Source: 66-474 sp963771735
GTDB taxonomy: Bacteria > Pseudomonadota > Gammaproteobacteria > Xanthomonadales > Rhodanobacteraceae
Assembly: GCA_963771735.1 (NCBI GenBank)
Contig: CAVYUN010000002.1
Location: 558,001 to 622,000, forward strand
Direction of reading: 5' to 3'
DNA length: 64,000 nucleotides
In this document: piece by piece, positions 32,322 through 42,725 of the stretch
How positions within the stretch are numbered: the first letter of the stretch is position 1
Layout: the number at the start of each line of letters is the position of its first letter
The notes under the pieces: model-generated
What the model saw: only the letters and a program-made list of their open reading frames with translations
The model's database searches: none
Told to the model about the DNA's origin: nothing
Translations under genes and position numbers: made by a program

Positions 32322-34270
32322 CTACTTGGCCTTGATGATCTGGTCCAGGTAATCGGGCGTTCCGTCGATGCGCACCAGGTGCGGATATTGCAGACCGCCG
32401 TGGTAATCGACCGGGATGGTCTTGTACTGGTCCTGATATTTCAGCAGCAACTGGATCGGCGCGCTGCCGTCTTTCGCGGCCTTGACGGCGTCGGTCAGCA
32501 CATCCGAGGAATAGGCCTGGCCGTTTACCGCGACCAGCGTTTCACCCGAGCCGATGCCGGCCGTGAACGCGGGACCGTTCCAGCGCACGTCGCGGATCCG
32601 GCCACCCTTGCCGACCGTCAGGCCGATACCGTAGGCGGGCTCAAATCGGCGTGATGGCGCTTGGAAATCAGCTTTTCGTACGCATTCGGCTGGTCGGTGT
32701 AGACCAGCTTCCAGCCGGTGGATTCGAGACCGCCGACCAACGGTGGATTGAGCTGGTCGAGATAGCGGTGCAGGAATCCGTTCCAGTCGTACTTCACCAC
32801 ATTGTTCAGTGCGGCCACGATGTCGTCGTAGGTGTAGGTCTTGGTGACGATGCTGCCATTGTCGACGCCGAAGAAATCCTTGGCGAACGTGTCCAGCGAT
32901 TTGCGGCCATGCGTGAGCGCGCGGATCTTGGCATCCGCCGCCAGCCACATCATCTGGCCCGCCGAGTAGTACTCCTCGCTCATCTGCCAGTTGCGGTATG
33001 GCAGGGATGCGCGCTGCGCGATGGTCGGGTCGTTGGTGGTGTCTTCCAGCGTGCGCCACTGGAATCCCGGGCGGTTGCGGTCGTAGTTGGCTGCAACCAT
33101 CGCGATCGCCTGCCGAAACTGATCGGGCGTCCACAGACCGGCGCGGGCCGCGAGGACGAAGCCCCAGTATTGGGTCTGGCCTTCGTACACCCACAACAGC
33201 GAATCACCCATCGGCACGTTGAAATTCGGCGTCCACAGATCGGCCGGGCGCCGGAACTTGCCGTTCCACGAGTGGGTGTATTCGTGCGTCAGCAGGTTGC
33301 CGGCGGTCGGCCAACTGTCCTTCCAGTCGGTGAAGTAGTCGGGATGCGCGCCGTCCTCGCTGGACTGGTGGTGCTCCAGCCCCTTGCCGCTCAAATGATC
33401 GGACAGCGAAAGCAGGAAGTCGTAGTGGTCGTAATGATGCGACTGGAACAGCCGGTGGGCCTGGGTCACGGCGTTGCGCAGGCCCTGCAATTGCTTGGGC
33501 GTGACATCGATATCGCTCGGCGAATCGGCCACGATGTCCATGTGCACCGGCGCCTTGGCGCCGGGGGCAAGATCGAGCCGCTTGAAATGGATGCCGGCGT
33601 ACATCGGCGAATCGACCAGCGTGTTGTAGGTGGTCGGCTTGAACGTGACTGTATCGTCCGATTGCGATGCCTTCTCCAGCGCCGTGCCGAATTGCCAGTC
33701 CGTCGGCAGCTTCACGCTGGGCGCGAAGGTGATGTCGCGCGTGTAGTGGCCGGCCGGGTACAGCGACACCTCGTTCCAAGACAGGTCCAGCATCTTGTCG
33801 GTCATTTCGATCGGGCCCTCGCCATCCGAACGCGCCGACAGGTACTGGAACGAAACATCGATATTGGTGACACCCTGTGGAACATCGACGCGGAATGCAT
33901 ACACGTCATACTCGTAGCGCGTCCACGGCAGCCGCTTGCCGTCGGCGGTGATCGTGAGGCCCGCCAGCTTGTCGATCGGGCCGCTGGGTTCGTGGTCGCC
34001 CGGAATCCACTCGGGATAGAACAGCGTCAGCTCGCCGGCCTGCACCGGGATCGTCTCGTGCACGCGGAAAATGCCCTGTGCGACGTCGCTGGCATCGACG
34101 TCCAGCTTGATGGTGCCGGGGTACGGCGTGTCCTGCGGCGGTGCGATGTGCGCGTCGGCGGCACTGGCCAGTGCGTTGCCGCTGGCGAACGAGACAGAAA
34201 CGCCGAGAACGAGGACCGCCGCGCGGCGGACGGGAGACGATACGGACGAACGGTGATGCACGGTGGGCAT
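32322..34270 (-). CDS. M61 family glycyl-aminopeptidase-like metalloprotease with PDZ domain (frameshifted)
   Basis: This secreted or periplasmic zinc peptidase of family M61 would be about 649 aa if one frame change is repaired. A signal peptide follows ATG 34270 (hydrophobic AAVLVLGVSVSFASGNALAS). The zinc site HEYTHSWNGK (HExxH) is intact, and the C-terminal PDZ domain carries AYGIGLTVGKGG. The catalytic part is read in one frame to KLISKRHHAD. The PDZ part continues from FEPAYGIG in the next frame, so one base is missing near 32643-32647. Without repair the product ends in about 12 wrong residues and lacks the PDZ domain. The lesion could be a sequence error or a real mutation. Confidence 0.82.
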
Positions 34271-34358
34271 GCGAGGGCTCCGGAACGGGCGGTCAACCCA
34301 TCGAACGTAGCACCCCGCACGCCGCCGTGCATAGGCCGGATGGCACGGTTGGCGCCAG

Positions 34359-35060
34359 TCAGTGCTTGCGCGCACCCTGCCCGAACAGAACCTTCTTCTC
34401 CTCGTCGCTCATCGGCTGTCCCGCGGAAGGATTCACTTCCTTGGCGCGCGCGTAGGCACGTTGCGTGGAAGGACGCTCGGCGATCGCATCGCGCCAGCGC
34501 CGCACCTCGGCGAACGGCTCCAGGTCGAGCGGCGCATCTTTGTACGGATCGATCCACGGATAGCACGCCATGTCGGCGATGGTGTAGTCGTCGCCGGTGA
34601 TGCACGTGCGCCCCTTGAGATGATGATCGAGCACGCCGAGCAGTCGCTCGGCCTCGTTTTTGTAACGCTCCATCGCGTAGGGAATCTTTTCCGGCGCATA
34701 CACATGGAAATGGCCGTACTGGCCGGTCATCGGCCCGAGGCCACCCATCTGCCAGAACAACCATTCCAGACAGGCCACGCGCCCGCGCTGATCCGATGGA
34801 ATGCACTTGCCGGTCTTGACCGCGAGATACGCAAGGATTGCGCCCGATTCGAACACGCTGATCGGCGCGCCGCCGCCGGCCGGGTTGTGGTCGACGATCG
34901 CGGGCATCTTGTTGTTGGGCGAGATCGCGAGGTAGTCCGGTTCGAACTGCGCGCCCTTGCCGATGTTCACCGGTTTGAGGTTGTAGGGAATCCCGGCTTC
35001 TTCCAGAAACATCGTGATCTTGTGCCCGTTCGGGGTGGGCCAGTAGTACAGATCGATCAT
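34359..35060 (-). CDS. Glutathione S-transferase (Nu-class-like, YfcG/YghU type)
   Basis: This is a cytosolic glutathione transferase-fold protein of 233 aa. The thioredoxin-like N-terminal domain starts MIDLYYWPTPNGHKITMFLEEAGIPY and continues with SPNNKMPAIVDHNP and SVFESGAILAYLA, where glutathione binds. The all-helical C-terminal domain includes YTIADMACYPWI. The YWPTPNGHK start and overall form match the Nu-class (YfcG/YghU) group with disulfide-bond reductase activity. The gene lies 88 bp upstream of the M61 peptidase on the same strand, but no functional link is evident. Confidence 0.9.
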   Translation of the reverse strand: MIDLYYWPTPNGHKITMFLEEAGIPYNLKPVNIGKGAQFEPDYLAISPNNKMPAIVDHNPAGGGAPISVFESGAILAYLAVKTGKCIPSDQRGRVACLEWLFWQMGGLGPMTGQYGHFHVYAPEKIPYAMERYKNEAERLLGVLDHHLKGRTCITGDDYTIADMACYPWIDPYKDAPLDLEPFAEVRRWRDAIAERPSTQRAYARAKEVNPSAGQPMSDEEKKVLFGQGARKH

Positions 35061-35164
35061 GGTTTCACGAACCTCCTGACAGATGGAAGATTACGCGCGA
35101 CACCCGCAGCACGCGTCATTGTTCGAGATGGTGCCCGATCACGGACGCCACAAGTGCACGCCGC

Positions 35165-36706
35165 TCATTCCTTGCGTTCCAGCGAGCTGTGGCGAATGCC
35201 GTAACCGAAATAGATCACGAAACCGATCGCCATCCAGATCACGAAACGCCAGATGGTCACCGCATCGAGGCCGCCGATCAGATGGAAACGGCCCTGGCTG
35301 ATCCACGGCCAGCCGATGATCAAAAACAACGAGAACAGCACGCCAAGCGGGGCCAGCAGATACAGGAACGGGGTACGGAAGCGACGCTCCAGGTTCGGCT
35401 TGCGGATGCGCAGGATCAGCACCGACGTGCAGATCACGATGAACGCCGACAGCGTGCCGATGTTGATCAGCTTGGCCAGCTCGCGTATCGGCAGCAATCC
35501 GGCCGCCAACGCGGTGAACACGCCGAGCAGCATGGTCGGGCGATACGGCGTGCCAAAGCGCGGGTGCGGCTTGGCGAACCAGCGCGGCAGCAAGCCATCG
35601 CGAGCCAGCGCGAACCAGATACGCGCGGCACCGAGCATGAAGGCGAACACCACGCTGGCGATGCCGCACACCGCCGCGACATCGATGATGCCGCCCACCC
35701 AATGCAGGCCGCGCGCCTCGAACACCGCACTCACCGGCGCCTGGCTGGCGAGGATCATCGCGTGGCATTGGCCGGCGGTCTCGGCGGGGTTGACGCAGGC
35801 GTCGTAGCGCACCATCCCCGTCAATACCAGCGAGATCGCAAAGTACATGAGCATGGAAATCGCCAGCGACAACAACACCGCAATCGGCAGGTCGCGTTGT
35901 GGCTTGCGCGCTTCCTCGGCCGCGGTGGTCAGCGTGTCGTAACCGAAGCAGGCGAAGAACACGATGCTGGCCGCGGCCAGCACGCCGTCCCAGCCGTAGC
36001 GCGTGCCTCCGTCCGCCAGCGCGTCGTGCATCAGCGGCGGGATGAAGGGCGTCCAGTTGGCGGTGTGCACGTAGAAGGCGCCGACCACGATCACCACCAG
36101 CACGCCGATCACCTTCATCGCCACCACGGCGGTGTTGAAGCGCGCGCCAATCTCGGTACGCGCGATCTGGATCCAGGCGATGCCGAGCGCGACGATCACC
36201 GCGACCAAATTGATCACGTAGCCGCTGTGGGGGTGGGCGGGGTCGTAGGCGCCTTGCAACCACACCGGCAACGCGAATCCGGTGATGTCGGTGATCAGGG
36301 ATTGCAGATAGTTGGACGTGCCGGCCGCGACCACGCCGACGATCAGGGCGTATTCGACCAGCAAGTCCCAACCGATGACCCACGCCGGCAATTCGCCCAG
36401 TACGGCGTAGCCATAGGTGTAGGCACTGCCAGTGACCGGGATCATCCCGGCGAACTCGGCGTAGGAAAGCGCCGCACAGGCGCTGCCGATGCCGGCGACC
36501 AGGAAGCTGATGATGATGGCCGGCCCGGCGTTGAGCGCCGCTTCATTGGGCGCCAGCACGAACACGCCGACACCGACGATCGCGCCGATGCCGATGGCGG
36601 TCAGTTGCCACACGCCGAGCACGCGGCGGAAATCACGGCTGCCGCCCGCTTCGGCCTGCAACTGCTCGACGGATTTGTGCCGGATGATCTTCTGGATCAG
36701 GCTCAT
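35165..36706 (-). CDS. APC-family amino acid permease (cationic amino acid transporter-like)
   Basis: This is an inner-membrane amino acid transporter of about 513 aa in the APC superfamily, closest in pattern to the CAT group. TM1 has the unwound glycine motif IGIGAIVGVGVFVL, followed by AGPAIIISFLVAGIG, YAEFAGMIPVTGSAYTY and the later FFACFGYDTLTTAAEEARKPQRDLP. About 12-14 membrane segments are visible. The substrate is not certain. I chose ATG 36706 (MSLIQKII); the open frame reaches 36823, but the extra 39 residues look non-coding and lie in the gap shared with ubiA. Confidence 0.9.
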   Translation of the reverse strand: MSLIQKIIRHKSVEQLQAEAGGSRDFRRVLGVWQLTAIGIGAIVGVGVFVLAPNEAALNAGPAIIISFLVAGIGSACAALSYAEFAGMIPVTGSAYTYGYAVLGELPAWVIGWDLLVEYALIVGVVAAGTSNYLQSLITDITGFALPVWLQGAYDPAHPHSGYVINLVAVIVALGIAWIQIARTEIGARFNTAVVAMKVIGVLVVIVVGAFYVHTANWTPFIPPLMHDALADGGTRYGWDGVLAAASIVFFACFGYDTLTTAAEEARKPQRDLPIAVLLSLAISMLMYFAISLVLTGMVRYDACVNPAETAGQCHAMILASQAPVSAVFEARGLHWVGGIIDVAAVCGIASVVFAFMLGAARIWFALARDGLLPRWFAKPHPRFGTPYRPTMLLGVFTALAAGLLPIRELAKLINIGTLSAFIVICTSVLILRIRKPNLERRFRTPFLYLLAPLGVLFSLFLIIGWPWISQGRFHLIGGLDAVTIWRFVIWMAIGFVIYFGYGIRHSSLERKE

Positions 36707-36899
36707 CGCGTTTACCCCGTAGCGCCAAAACTTCCCGAGCATAACGGGACACGCCGGTCGGTTGCTGTGCCGATAGTCCCCGCTGGTCGCCAAGTTGGAG
36801 CGGGAGCGCGGGTTGCGCGACAATCCGGGCTGCGCTTTCGAACTCTTCCAGCGACGTGCACACTTGCCCGATGATCACGATGCCTTTCGACGCCTGACC

Positions 36900-37956
36900 A
36901 TGCCGCGCAAACACCACCCGCCGCATCGCAAGCAGCCATCCGCACCATCCGCCGTGCAGGACGAGCTGCCACTGCTCGACCTGCGGGCGGCCGACCTGCC
37001 GCCGCCACCCGCACAAGACACTTCGCGTCCGGCCGACGCATCGCCGCGCTCGACCCGAACCATCGAATTCCTGTTGCGTGCGTTGCCGGAAAGCTGGCGC
37101 GACAAGACCCGCGACCTGCTCGTGCTGGTGCGGATGGATCGTCCGATCGGCGCGTTGCTGCTGTTGTGGCCGACCTGGTGGGCGCTGTGGCTGGCGGCTG
37201 ATGGTTTGCCGCCATGGAAGCCGTTGATCGTGTTCACGCTGGGCGTGTTCGTGATGCGTGCGGCCGGCTGCGCGATGAACGATTTCGCCGACCGCAAGCT
37301 CGACCCGCAGGTCACGCGCACCGCGGGGCGTCCGCTGGCCGCCGGGCGCGTGAAGCCGCGTGAAGCCGTGCTGGTGTTCGTCGGACTGAGTTTGTTCGCC
37401 TTCGTGCTGGTGCTGGCCTTCACCAATCGCCTGACGATCTATCTTTCCTTTGCCGGTGCGGCGCTGGCGGCGTTGTACCCCTTCTCGAAACGCTACACGC
37501 AATTGCCGCAGGTGGTGCTCGGCGCCGCGTTCGGCTGGGGCATTCCGATGGCATTCGCGGCGGTCACCAACGGATTGCCACCCGTGTGCTGGCTGCTGTT
37601 CCTCGGCAACGTGCTGTTCTCGACCATCTACGACACCGAATACGCGATGGTCGATCGCGACGACGACTTGCGTGCCGGAGCGAAATCCACGGCGATCCTG
37701 TTCGGCGATGCCGACCTGCCGATCATCGGCATATTGATGGCCACCCTGCTGTTCACGCTGCTGCTGGTCGGGCAACGCGCGCAACTGGACTGGCCATTCC
37801 TGGCCGGCCTCGGCGTGGCGCTGCTTTTGTTTGCTTGGCAACTGTGGAACATGCGCTGGCGCCAGCGCGACGCGTGCCTGGCCGCCTTCCGCAACAACAA
37901 CTGGGTCGGCGGCGCTATCTGGCTTGGGAATCGTCATAGCGCTGGCGATACGTTGA
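36900..37956 (+). CDS. ubiA: 4-hydroxybenzoate octaprenyltransferase UbiA (frameshift at the 3' end)
   Basis: This membrane prenyltransferase attaches the polyprenyl chain to 4-hydroxybenzoate in ubiquinone synthesis. Both Asp-rich motifs are present: NDFADRKLDPQVTRT and YDTEYAMVDRDDDL. A Pro-rich N-terminal extension of about 50-60 residues makes it longer than usual (351 aa if repaired). After NNNWVGGAIWLG the frame breaks. Removing one G near 37926 restores GIVIALAIR and the stop at 37954-37956, two bases before the convergent comF stop. As read, translation would run on to 38261 through antisense comF with about 100 unrelated residues. Confidence 0.88.
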
Positions 37957-37957
37957 T

Positions 37958-38675
37958 TCAACGCGACGGCGCACGCGCCAGCGCCCACACGTCCACGCGC
38001 GCGACACCGGCTTTCTTCAGCACGCGCGTGCATTCGGTGAGGGTCGCGCCGGTGGTGAAGACGTCATCGAGGATCGCGACGTGTTCGGGGATCGCGCCAT
38101 CGCACCGCACGGCGAATGCGCCGCGCACGTTGCGGCGGCGCTGCACCGCGGTCAGTTCGGTCTGTGCACCGGTGGCGCGGATGCGTTGCAAGGCATCGCG
38201 CAGCAACGGAACGCGGAAATGTCTTGCCAGCGGCTTGGCCAGTTCCAGTGCCTGGTTGTAGCCGCGCCGGCGCAGGCGTGCACTATGCAGCGGTACCGGC
38301 ACGATGGCTTGCGGCAGATCTTCCGGCCCGGGCGAGGCGAGCCACAGCAGGGTCAGCGTGCGACCGGCGGCCAGATCGCCGCCGAACTTGAAGCGGGCTT
38401 CCAGTCTGCGCCAGCGGCCATTCGTAGCGGAAGGGTGCCCAGGCGGCATCCCATGCGGGTTCGCGTTTCTGGCAGCGTCCGCACAACGGCGCCGGGGACT
38501 CCAGTGGCAACGCACAGCGCGCGCAGCAGACATTGTTGCGCGGCATCTCCATCGCGCAATCCGCACACAGGCTGAGGTGTCCCTGCCCACGTGCTCCGCA
38601 CAACAGGCAATGTGACGGCAGTACCGCATCCAGCACTCCGTCAACCAGAGCGTCCTTCTTCAAGTTGACAGGCAT
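37958..38675 (-). CDS. comF: ComF family phosphoribosyltransferase-like protein (frameshifted)
   Basis: This is a ComF/GntX family protein, linked to DNA uptake and competence, of about 238 aa once repaired. The N-terminal zinc-finger part, CLLCGARGQGHLSLCADCA followed by CCARCALPL and CGRC, is read from ATG 38675. The C-terminal phosphoribosyltransferase-like part, FKFGGDLA through VPLHSARLRRRGYNQALELAKPLA to AILDDVFTTGATLTECTRVL, lies in another frame. The frame changes near 38404-38406, where one extra base separates FRYEWPLAQ from LEARFKFGG. The gene is divergent from bioB, a common arrangement in gammaproteobacteria. Confidence 0.85.
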
Positions 38676-38723
38676 CTCCCCGGCCCGTGAAACTTCGCCC
38701 CACTGTAACGCGGAGCGCCCGCA

Positions 38724-39770
38724 ATGGACGGAATGAATCCCGGCATGCCGGTCAGGCATGACTGGTCGATGGCGGAAATCGAAGCGCTGTTCGACCAGCC
38801 CTTCATGGCATTGCTGGCACGCGCGCACGCGGTGCATGCGGCGAACCACGATCCGAACGCGGTGCAGGTCTCGACGCTGCTGTCGATCAAGACCGGCGGT
38901 TGTCCCGAAGATTGCGCGTACTGCCCACAGGCGCAGCGCTACCAGACCGGCGTGGAAGCGCAGAAGCTGATGGACGTGCACGCGGTGCTGGAACGCGCGC
39001 GCGCGGCCAAGGCCGCGGGTGCCTCGCGCTTCTGCATGGGCGCGGCCTGGCGTGGCCCGAAGGATCGCGACATCCCCAAGGTCGCGGCGATGATCCGCGA
39101 AGTGAAGGCGCTCGGACTGGAAACCTGCGCGACGCTCGGCCTGCTTGGCGAGGGCCACGCGCGGCAACTCAAGGACGCCGGCCTCGATTACTACAACCAC
39201 AACATCGATACGTCGCCCGATTTCTACGGCGAAATCATCCATACCCGCGAATTCGCCGATCGCCTGGACACGCTTGATGACATCCGCACGGCTGGCCTGA
39301 AAACTTGCTGCGGCGGCATCGTCGGCATGGGTGAAAGCCGGGCGCAGCGCGCGGGACTGCTGCAGGCACTGGCCAACCTGCCCGAGCATCCGCAGTCGGT
39401 GCCGATCAACCAGCTGGTGCGCGTCGCCGGCACGCCGCTGGAAAACACGCAGAACCTGGATCCGTTCGAATTCGTGCGCACCATCGCGGTGGCGCGGATC
39501 GTGATGCCGAAATCCGTGGTGCGCCTCTCGGCCGGCCGCGAGCAAATGAGCGACGAAATGCAGGCGCTGTGTTTCTTCGCGGGCGCCGGCTCGATATTCA
39601 TGGGCGAGAAACTGTTGACCACCGGCAATCCGGACGTGGAACATGACCATGCCCTGTTCCGTCGCCTGGACCTGCACCCGATGCAGGTCGAAGCAACGCG
39701 CGACCAACTTGCGCATGACGCCGACACCGTGCACGCGGACATCCTGGAACGCGATGCCGCCGAGGCGTGA
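38724..39770 (+). CDS. bioB: Biotin synthase BioB
   Basis: This is a radical SAM enzyme (348 aa) that inserts sulfur into dethiobiotin, the last step of biotin synthesis. The [4Fe-4S] motif is CPEDCAYCPQA (CxxxCxxC). Further hallmarks are SRFCMGAAWRGP, YYNHNIDTSPDFYGEIIHTR, CCGGIVGMGE and VRLSAGREQMSDEMQALCFFAGAGSIF. A GGAG lies about 8 nt before the ATG. It heads the bioB-bioF-bioH-bioC run. bioA and bioD are not in the window. Confidence 0.97.
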   Translation: MDGMNPGMPVRHDWSMAEIEALFDQPFMALLARAHAVHAANHDPNAVQVSTLLSIKTGGCPEDCAYCPQAQRYQTGVEAQKLMDVHAVLERARAAKAAGASRFCMGAAWRGPKDRDIPKVAAMIREVKALGLETCATLGLLGEGHARQLKDAGLDYYNHNIDTSPDFYGEIIHTREFADRLDTLDDIRTAGLKTCCGGIVGMGESRAQRAGLLQALANLPEHPQSVPINQLVRVAGTPLENTQNLDPFEFVRTIAVARIVMPKSVVRLSAGREQMSDEMQALCFFAGAGSIFMGEKLLTTGNPDVEHDHALFRRLDLHPMQVEATRDQLAHDADTVHADILERDAAEA

Positions 39771-39833
39771 GTTTCTCCAAGTCGTGCCGACCATGGATTG
39801 GCCGGCATGCGGCAGCGTGGGCCGTTGACGGAA

Positions 39834-39866
39834 CCCGATGCCGGCCTGCGCCGGAATGACGCCGAT
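39834..39866. repeat. REP-like hairpin in the bioB-bioF gap
   Basis: CCGGC-CTGC-GCCGG followed by AATGAC forms a small perfect hairpin just before the bioF start. It matches the style of the element upstream of lhr (27836-27872) and of dispersed intergenic repeats in related genomes. Confidence 0.45.
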
Positions 39867-39869
39867 CAC

Positions 39870-41058
39870 ATGGTCACACACCGCCCGAACCTGATCGACG
39901 ATCTCGTCGCGCGCATCGCCGAACGCGAACGCGCCGGATTGCTGCGGCGTGCACGCACCGTTGATAGCGTGCAGGGCGCACGCGTGCGGATCGACAATCG
40001 CGAGCTGCTGAACTTCTGCAGCAACGATTATCTCGGACTCGCGCAGGATCCGCGGATCGTCGAGGCAATGCGGAAAGCGGCCAACGAGTGTGGCGTCGGC
40101 AGCACCGCCGCGCATCTGGTCTGCGGTCATCGCCGCGAACATGCGCGGCTGGAAGAAGCCCTGTGCGAATGGACCGGCCGCGAGGCGGCGATGTTGTTCT
40201 CGTCCGGCTGGCTGGCCAATCTCGGCACGATGCAGGCGTTGCTGGATCGCGACAGCGTGTGCGTACAGGACAAGTTGAACCACGCCAGCCTGCTGGATGC
40301 CGCACAGCTCGCAGGCGCCATGCTGAAGCGATACCCGCACAACGACGCCGGGGGCGCGGCGCGGCAACTCGCCGGTGTCTCCGACAAACCCGCACTTCTG
40401 GCGACCGACGGCGTGTTCAGCATGGACGGTGACATGGCGCCGCTGCGCGAATTGGCCGCACTGTGCAAACGTGAAGGGGCTAGCCTGATGGTCGACGACG
40501 CGCACGGACTGGGCGTGCTGGGTGCGCACGGTGCCGGCAGCCCGGAAGAGGCCGCACTGAACCAAATCGACGCGCCGGTACTGATGGCCACGCTCGGCAA
40601 GGCGCTTGGCTGCAGCGGTGCTTTCGTCGCCGGTCGCCGCGAACTCATCGACGGTCTGACCCAGTTCGCACGCACGTTCGTCTACACGACCGCGATGCCG
40701 CCGGCACTGGCGGCCGCCGCGCACGAAGCCGTACGCATCGCGCGCAGCGAGGATTGGCGGCGCGACAAGCTGCGCGCGTTGATCGCGCGTTTCCGCACCG
40801 GCGCCGCGCAGCTCGGCCTGCCATTGCTGGAGTCCCGCAGCGCCATCCAGCCGATCGTGTTGGGCGATGCGGATCGCGCCGTTTCTGCATCGCGCGTGCT
40901 GGAGGACGCCGGCTTCCTGGTCACCGCGATCCGGCCGCCGACGGTGCCAGCCGGCAAGCGCGCGCCTGCGCGTCACGCTCTCCGCCGCGCATGAAGCCGA
41001 TGACGTGGATCGTTTGCTTGAAGCACTGGTGTGCCTGTCACCAAAATCGACCCCTTAG
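39870..41058 (+). CDS. bioF: 8-amino-7-oxononanoate synthase BioF (frameshift near the 3' end)
   Basis: This PLP enzyme condenses pimeloyl-ACP with alanine to 8-amino-7-oxononanoate. Present are NFCSNDYLGLAQDPRI, GVGSTAAHLVCGHRREHARLE, SLMVDDAHGLGVLGAHGAGS and the PLP-Lys segment ATLGKALGCSGAFV. After AIRPPTVPAG the frame breaks: one extra A near 40961-40963 must be dropped to continue with SARLRVTLSAAHEADDVDRLLEAL and stop at 41058 (395 aa). As read, it stops at 40994 with a wrong tail. ATG 39870 is preferred over ATG 39798, which would start inside the repeat-containing gap. Confidence 0.9.
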
Positions 41059-41070
41059 AATCGCCGACCC

Positions 41071-41847
41071 ATGTCCGACCTCCACATCCACACCGAAGGC
41101 CGCGGCGACCGCCATCTCGTGCTGCTGCACGGCTGGGCGATGCACGGCGGCGTGTTCGCGCCGCTGGTCGACGCGCTGCGCGACCGCTGTACCCTGCACG
41201 TGGTCGACCTTCCGGGGCACGGACGGTCGCATGCTTCCGGCGTCTCGTTGCAGCCAGCCACGTGCGCGCAAGCGATCGCGGCACGATTTCCACCGGCGAT
41301 TTGGCTGGGCTGGTCGCTGGGCGGCTTGTACGCGCTGCAGGCGGCTCTGGATTTTCCCGATCGCGTGCGGGGTCTGGCGATGCTGTGCGCGTCGCCGCGC
41401 TTCGTACGCGGCGAAGACTGGCCACACGCGGTGTCGCCGGAAATCCTGCAGGACTTCGCGCGCGATCTGGCGACCGATTACGAAGCCACGCTGGAGCGAT
41501 TCCTCGCCCTTGAAGCCTTGGGCAGCGATTGCGCCCAGGCCGACCTGCGCAAGCTGCGCGCGGATACCTTCGATGAACATCGTCCCGACATCCGTGCGCT
41601 GGTGGAAGGCCTCGAGGTGCTGGAACATACCGACCTGCGCGCGCGCCTTCCCTTACTCAAGCAACCGAGTGCCTGGATCGCAGGACGCCGTGACCGCCTG
41701 ATCCCGTGGCAGGCGATGCAATGGAGTGCCACGCAATGCCGGGGCGCCTTCACCTGCATTGCCGGCGGCGGCCACGCGCCTTTCATCGGCCACACCGATG
41801 CCGTAATCGCCGCACTCGACCCCTTGTTCGCGGTGGCGCGGGCATGA
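41071..41847 (+). CDS. bioH: Pimeloyl-ACP methyl ester esterase BioH
   Basis: This alpha/beta hydrolase (258 aa) removes the methyl group from pimeloyl-ACP methyl ester. The oxyanion-hole region is VLLHGWAMHGGVF. The nucleophile elbow is LGWSLGGLYALQ. The C-terminal His is in GGGHAPFIGHTD. The stop overlaps the bioC start as ATGA, so the methyltransferase that adds the ester and the esterase that removes it are made together. Confidence 0.93.
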   Translation: MSDLHIHTEGRGDRHLVLLHGWAMHGGVFAPLVDALRDRCTLHVVDLPGHGRSHASGVSLQPATCAQAIAARFPPAIWLGWSLGGLYALQAALDFPDRVRGLAMLCASPRFVRGEDWPHAVSPEILQDFARDLATDYEATLERFLALEALGSDCAQADLRKLRADTFDEHRPDIRALVEGLEVLEHTDLRARLPLLKQPSAWIAGRRDRLIPWQAMQWSATQCRGAFTCIAGGGHAPFIGHTDAVIAALDPLFAVARA

Positions 41848-42725
41848 GCGAAGCGCGGCTCGACCATCGTCAGGTTCGCCGGGCTTTCGCGCGTGCCGCA
41901 TCCACTTACGAACGGCACGATGCGTTGCAACGCGAGGTCGAGTCACGCCTGTTCGATAGCCTCGATTACTACGACAGCCACCCCGAACGCGTGCTGGACA
42001 TCGGTTGCGGTACCGGTCGCGGTACCGCATTGCTGAAGAAACGCTGGCCGAAAGCCCAGATGGTCGCACTGGATCTGTCACCGGCGATGCTGCGCGAAGC
42101 ACGCCGGCATGCCGGTTGGTGGAAGCCATTCGCGCGCGTCTGCGCGGACGGGCAACAACTGCCGTTCCCCGATGGCAGCTTCGACGTGTTGTACTCAAAC
42201 CTGTGCATGCAGTGGTGCGAAACACCGCGTTTGCTGTTCGCCGAATGCGCGCGGATTCTGCGCCCCGGCGGATTCCTCGTGGCCTCGAGCTTGGGGCCGG
42301 ATACGCTCGCGGAACTGCGCGCGGCCTGGGAAGAAGCCGATCCGCAGCACCCGCACGTCGGAAGATTCCTCGACCTGCACGACATCGGCGATGCGGCATT
42401 GGCGGCAGGCTTGAAGGATCCCGTGCTGGATGCCGATCACCTCAGGCTTGACTATGCCGATGTGCGCGGCCTGTTTGCAGACCTGAAGGGTCTCGGTGCC
42501 ACCAACGCGGATCGCGAACGCACGCCGGGTCTGACCGGCAAGGTGCGTTTCAGGGCCATGTTGGACGCTTATGAAGCCCATCGCCGCGACGGCCGCCTTC
42601 CGGCCACGTGGGAAGTCATCACCCTGCATGCATGGGGCGCGCCGGAAGGTTTCCTGCCGCTGTACGGTGGCCGCGACACGCCGTTCGAGGTGGTCAGGCG
42701 CGCCGATCCTCGCGGACGCCGCTGA
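41844..42725 (+). CDS. bioC: Malonyl-ACP O-methyltransferase BioC
   Basis: This SAM-dependent methyltransferase (293 aa) methylates malonyl-ACP so that it can enter fatty-acid elongation toward pimelate. The SAM-binding motif I is VLDIGCGTGRGTALL. The later segments MVALDLSPAMLREAR and FDVLYSNLCMQWCETP fit the BioC family, as does the C-terminal LPATWEVITLHAWG. The start is ATG 41844, overlapping the bioH stop. Its stop codon abuts the stop of the convergent propeller gene in a shared TGATCA. Confidence 0.93.
   Translation: MSEARLDHRQVRRAFARAASTYERHDALQREVESRLFDSLDYYDSHPERVLDIGCGTGRGTALLKKRWPKAQMVALDLSPAMLREARRHAGWWKPFARVCADGQQLPFPDGSFDVLYSNLCMQWCETPRLLFAECARILRPGGFLVASSLGPDTLAELRAAWEEADPQHPHVGRFLDLHDIGDAALAAGLKDPVLDADHLRLDYADVRGLFADLKGLGATNADRERTPGLTGKVRFRAMLDAYEAHRRDGRLPATWEVITLHAWGAPEGFLPLYGGRDTPFEVVRRADPRGRR

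Noticed and set aside
37957..38261. Possible UbiA fusion with a 100-residue C-terminal extension
   Set aside because: The extension is antisense to comF and Ser/Arg-rich. Dropping one base gives the normal UbiA end GIVIALAIR and a stop beside comF.
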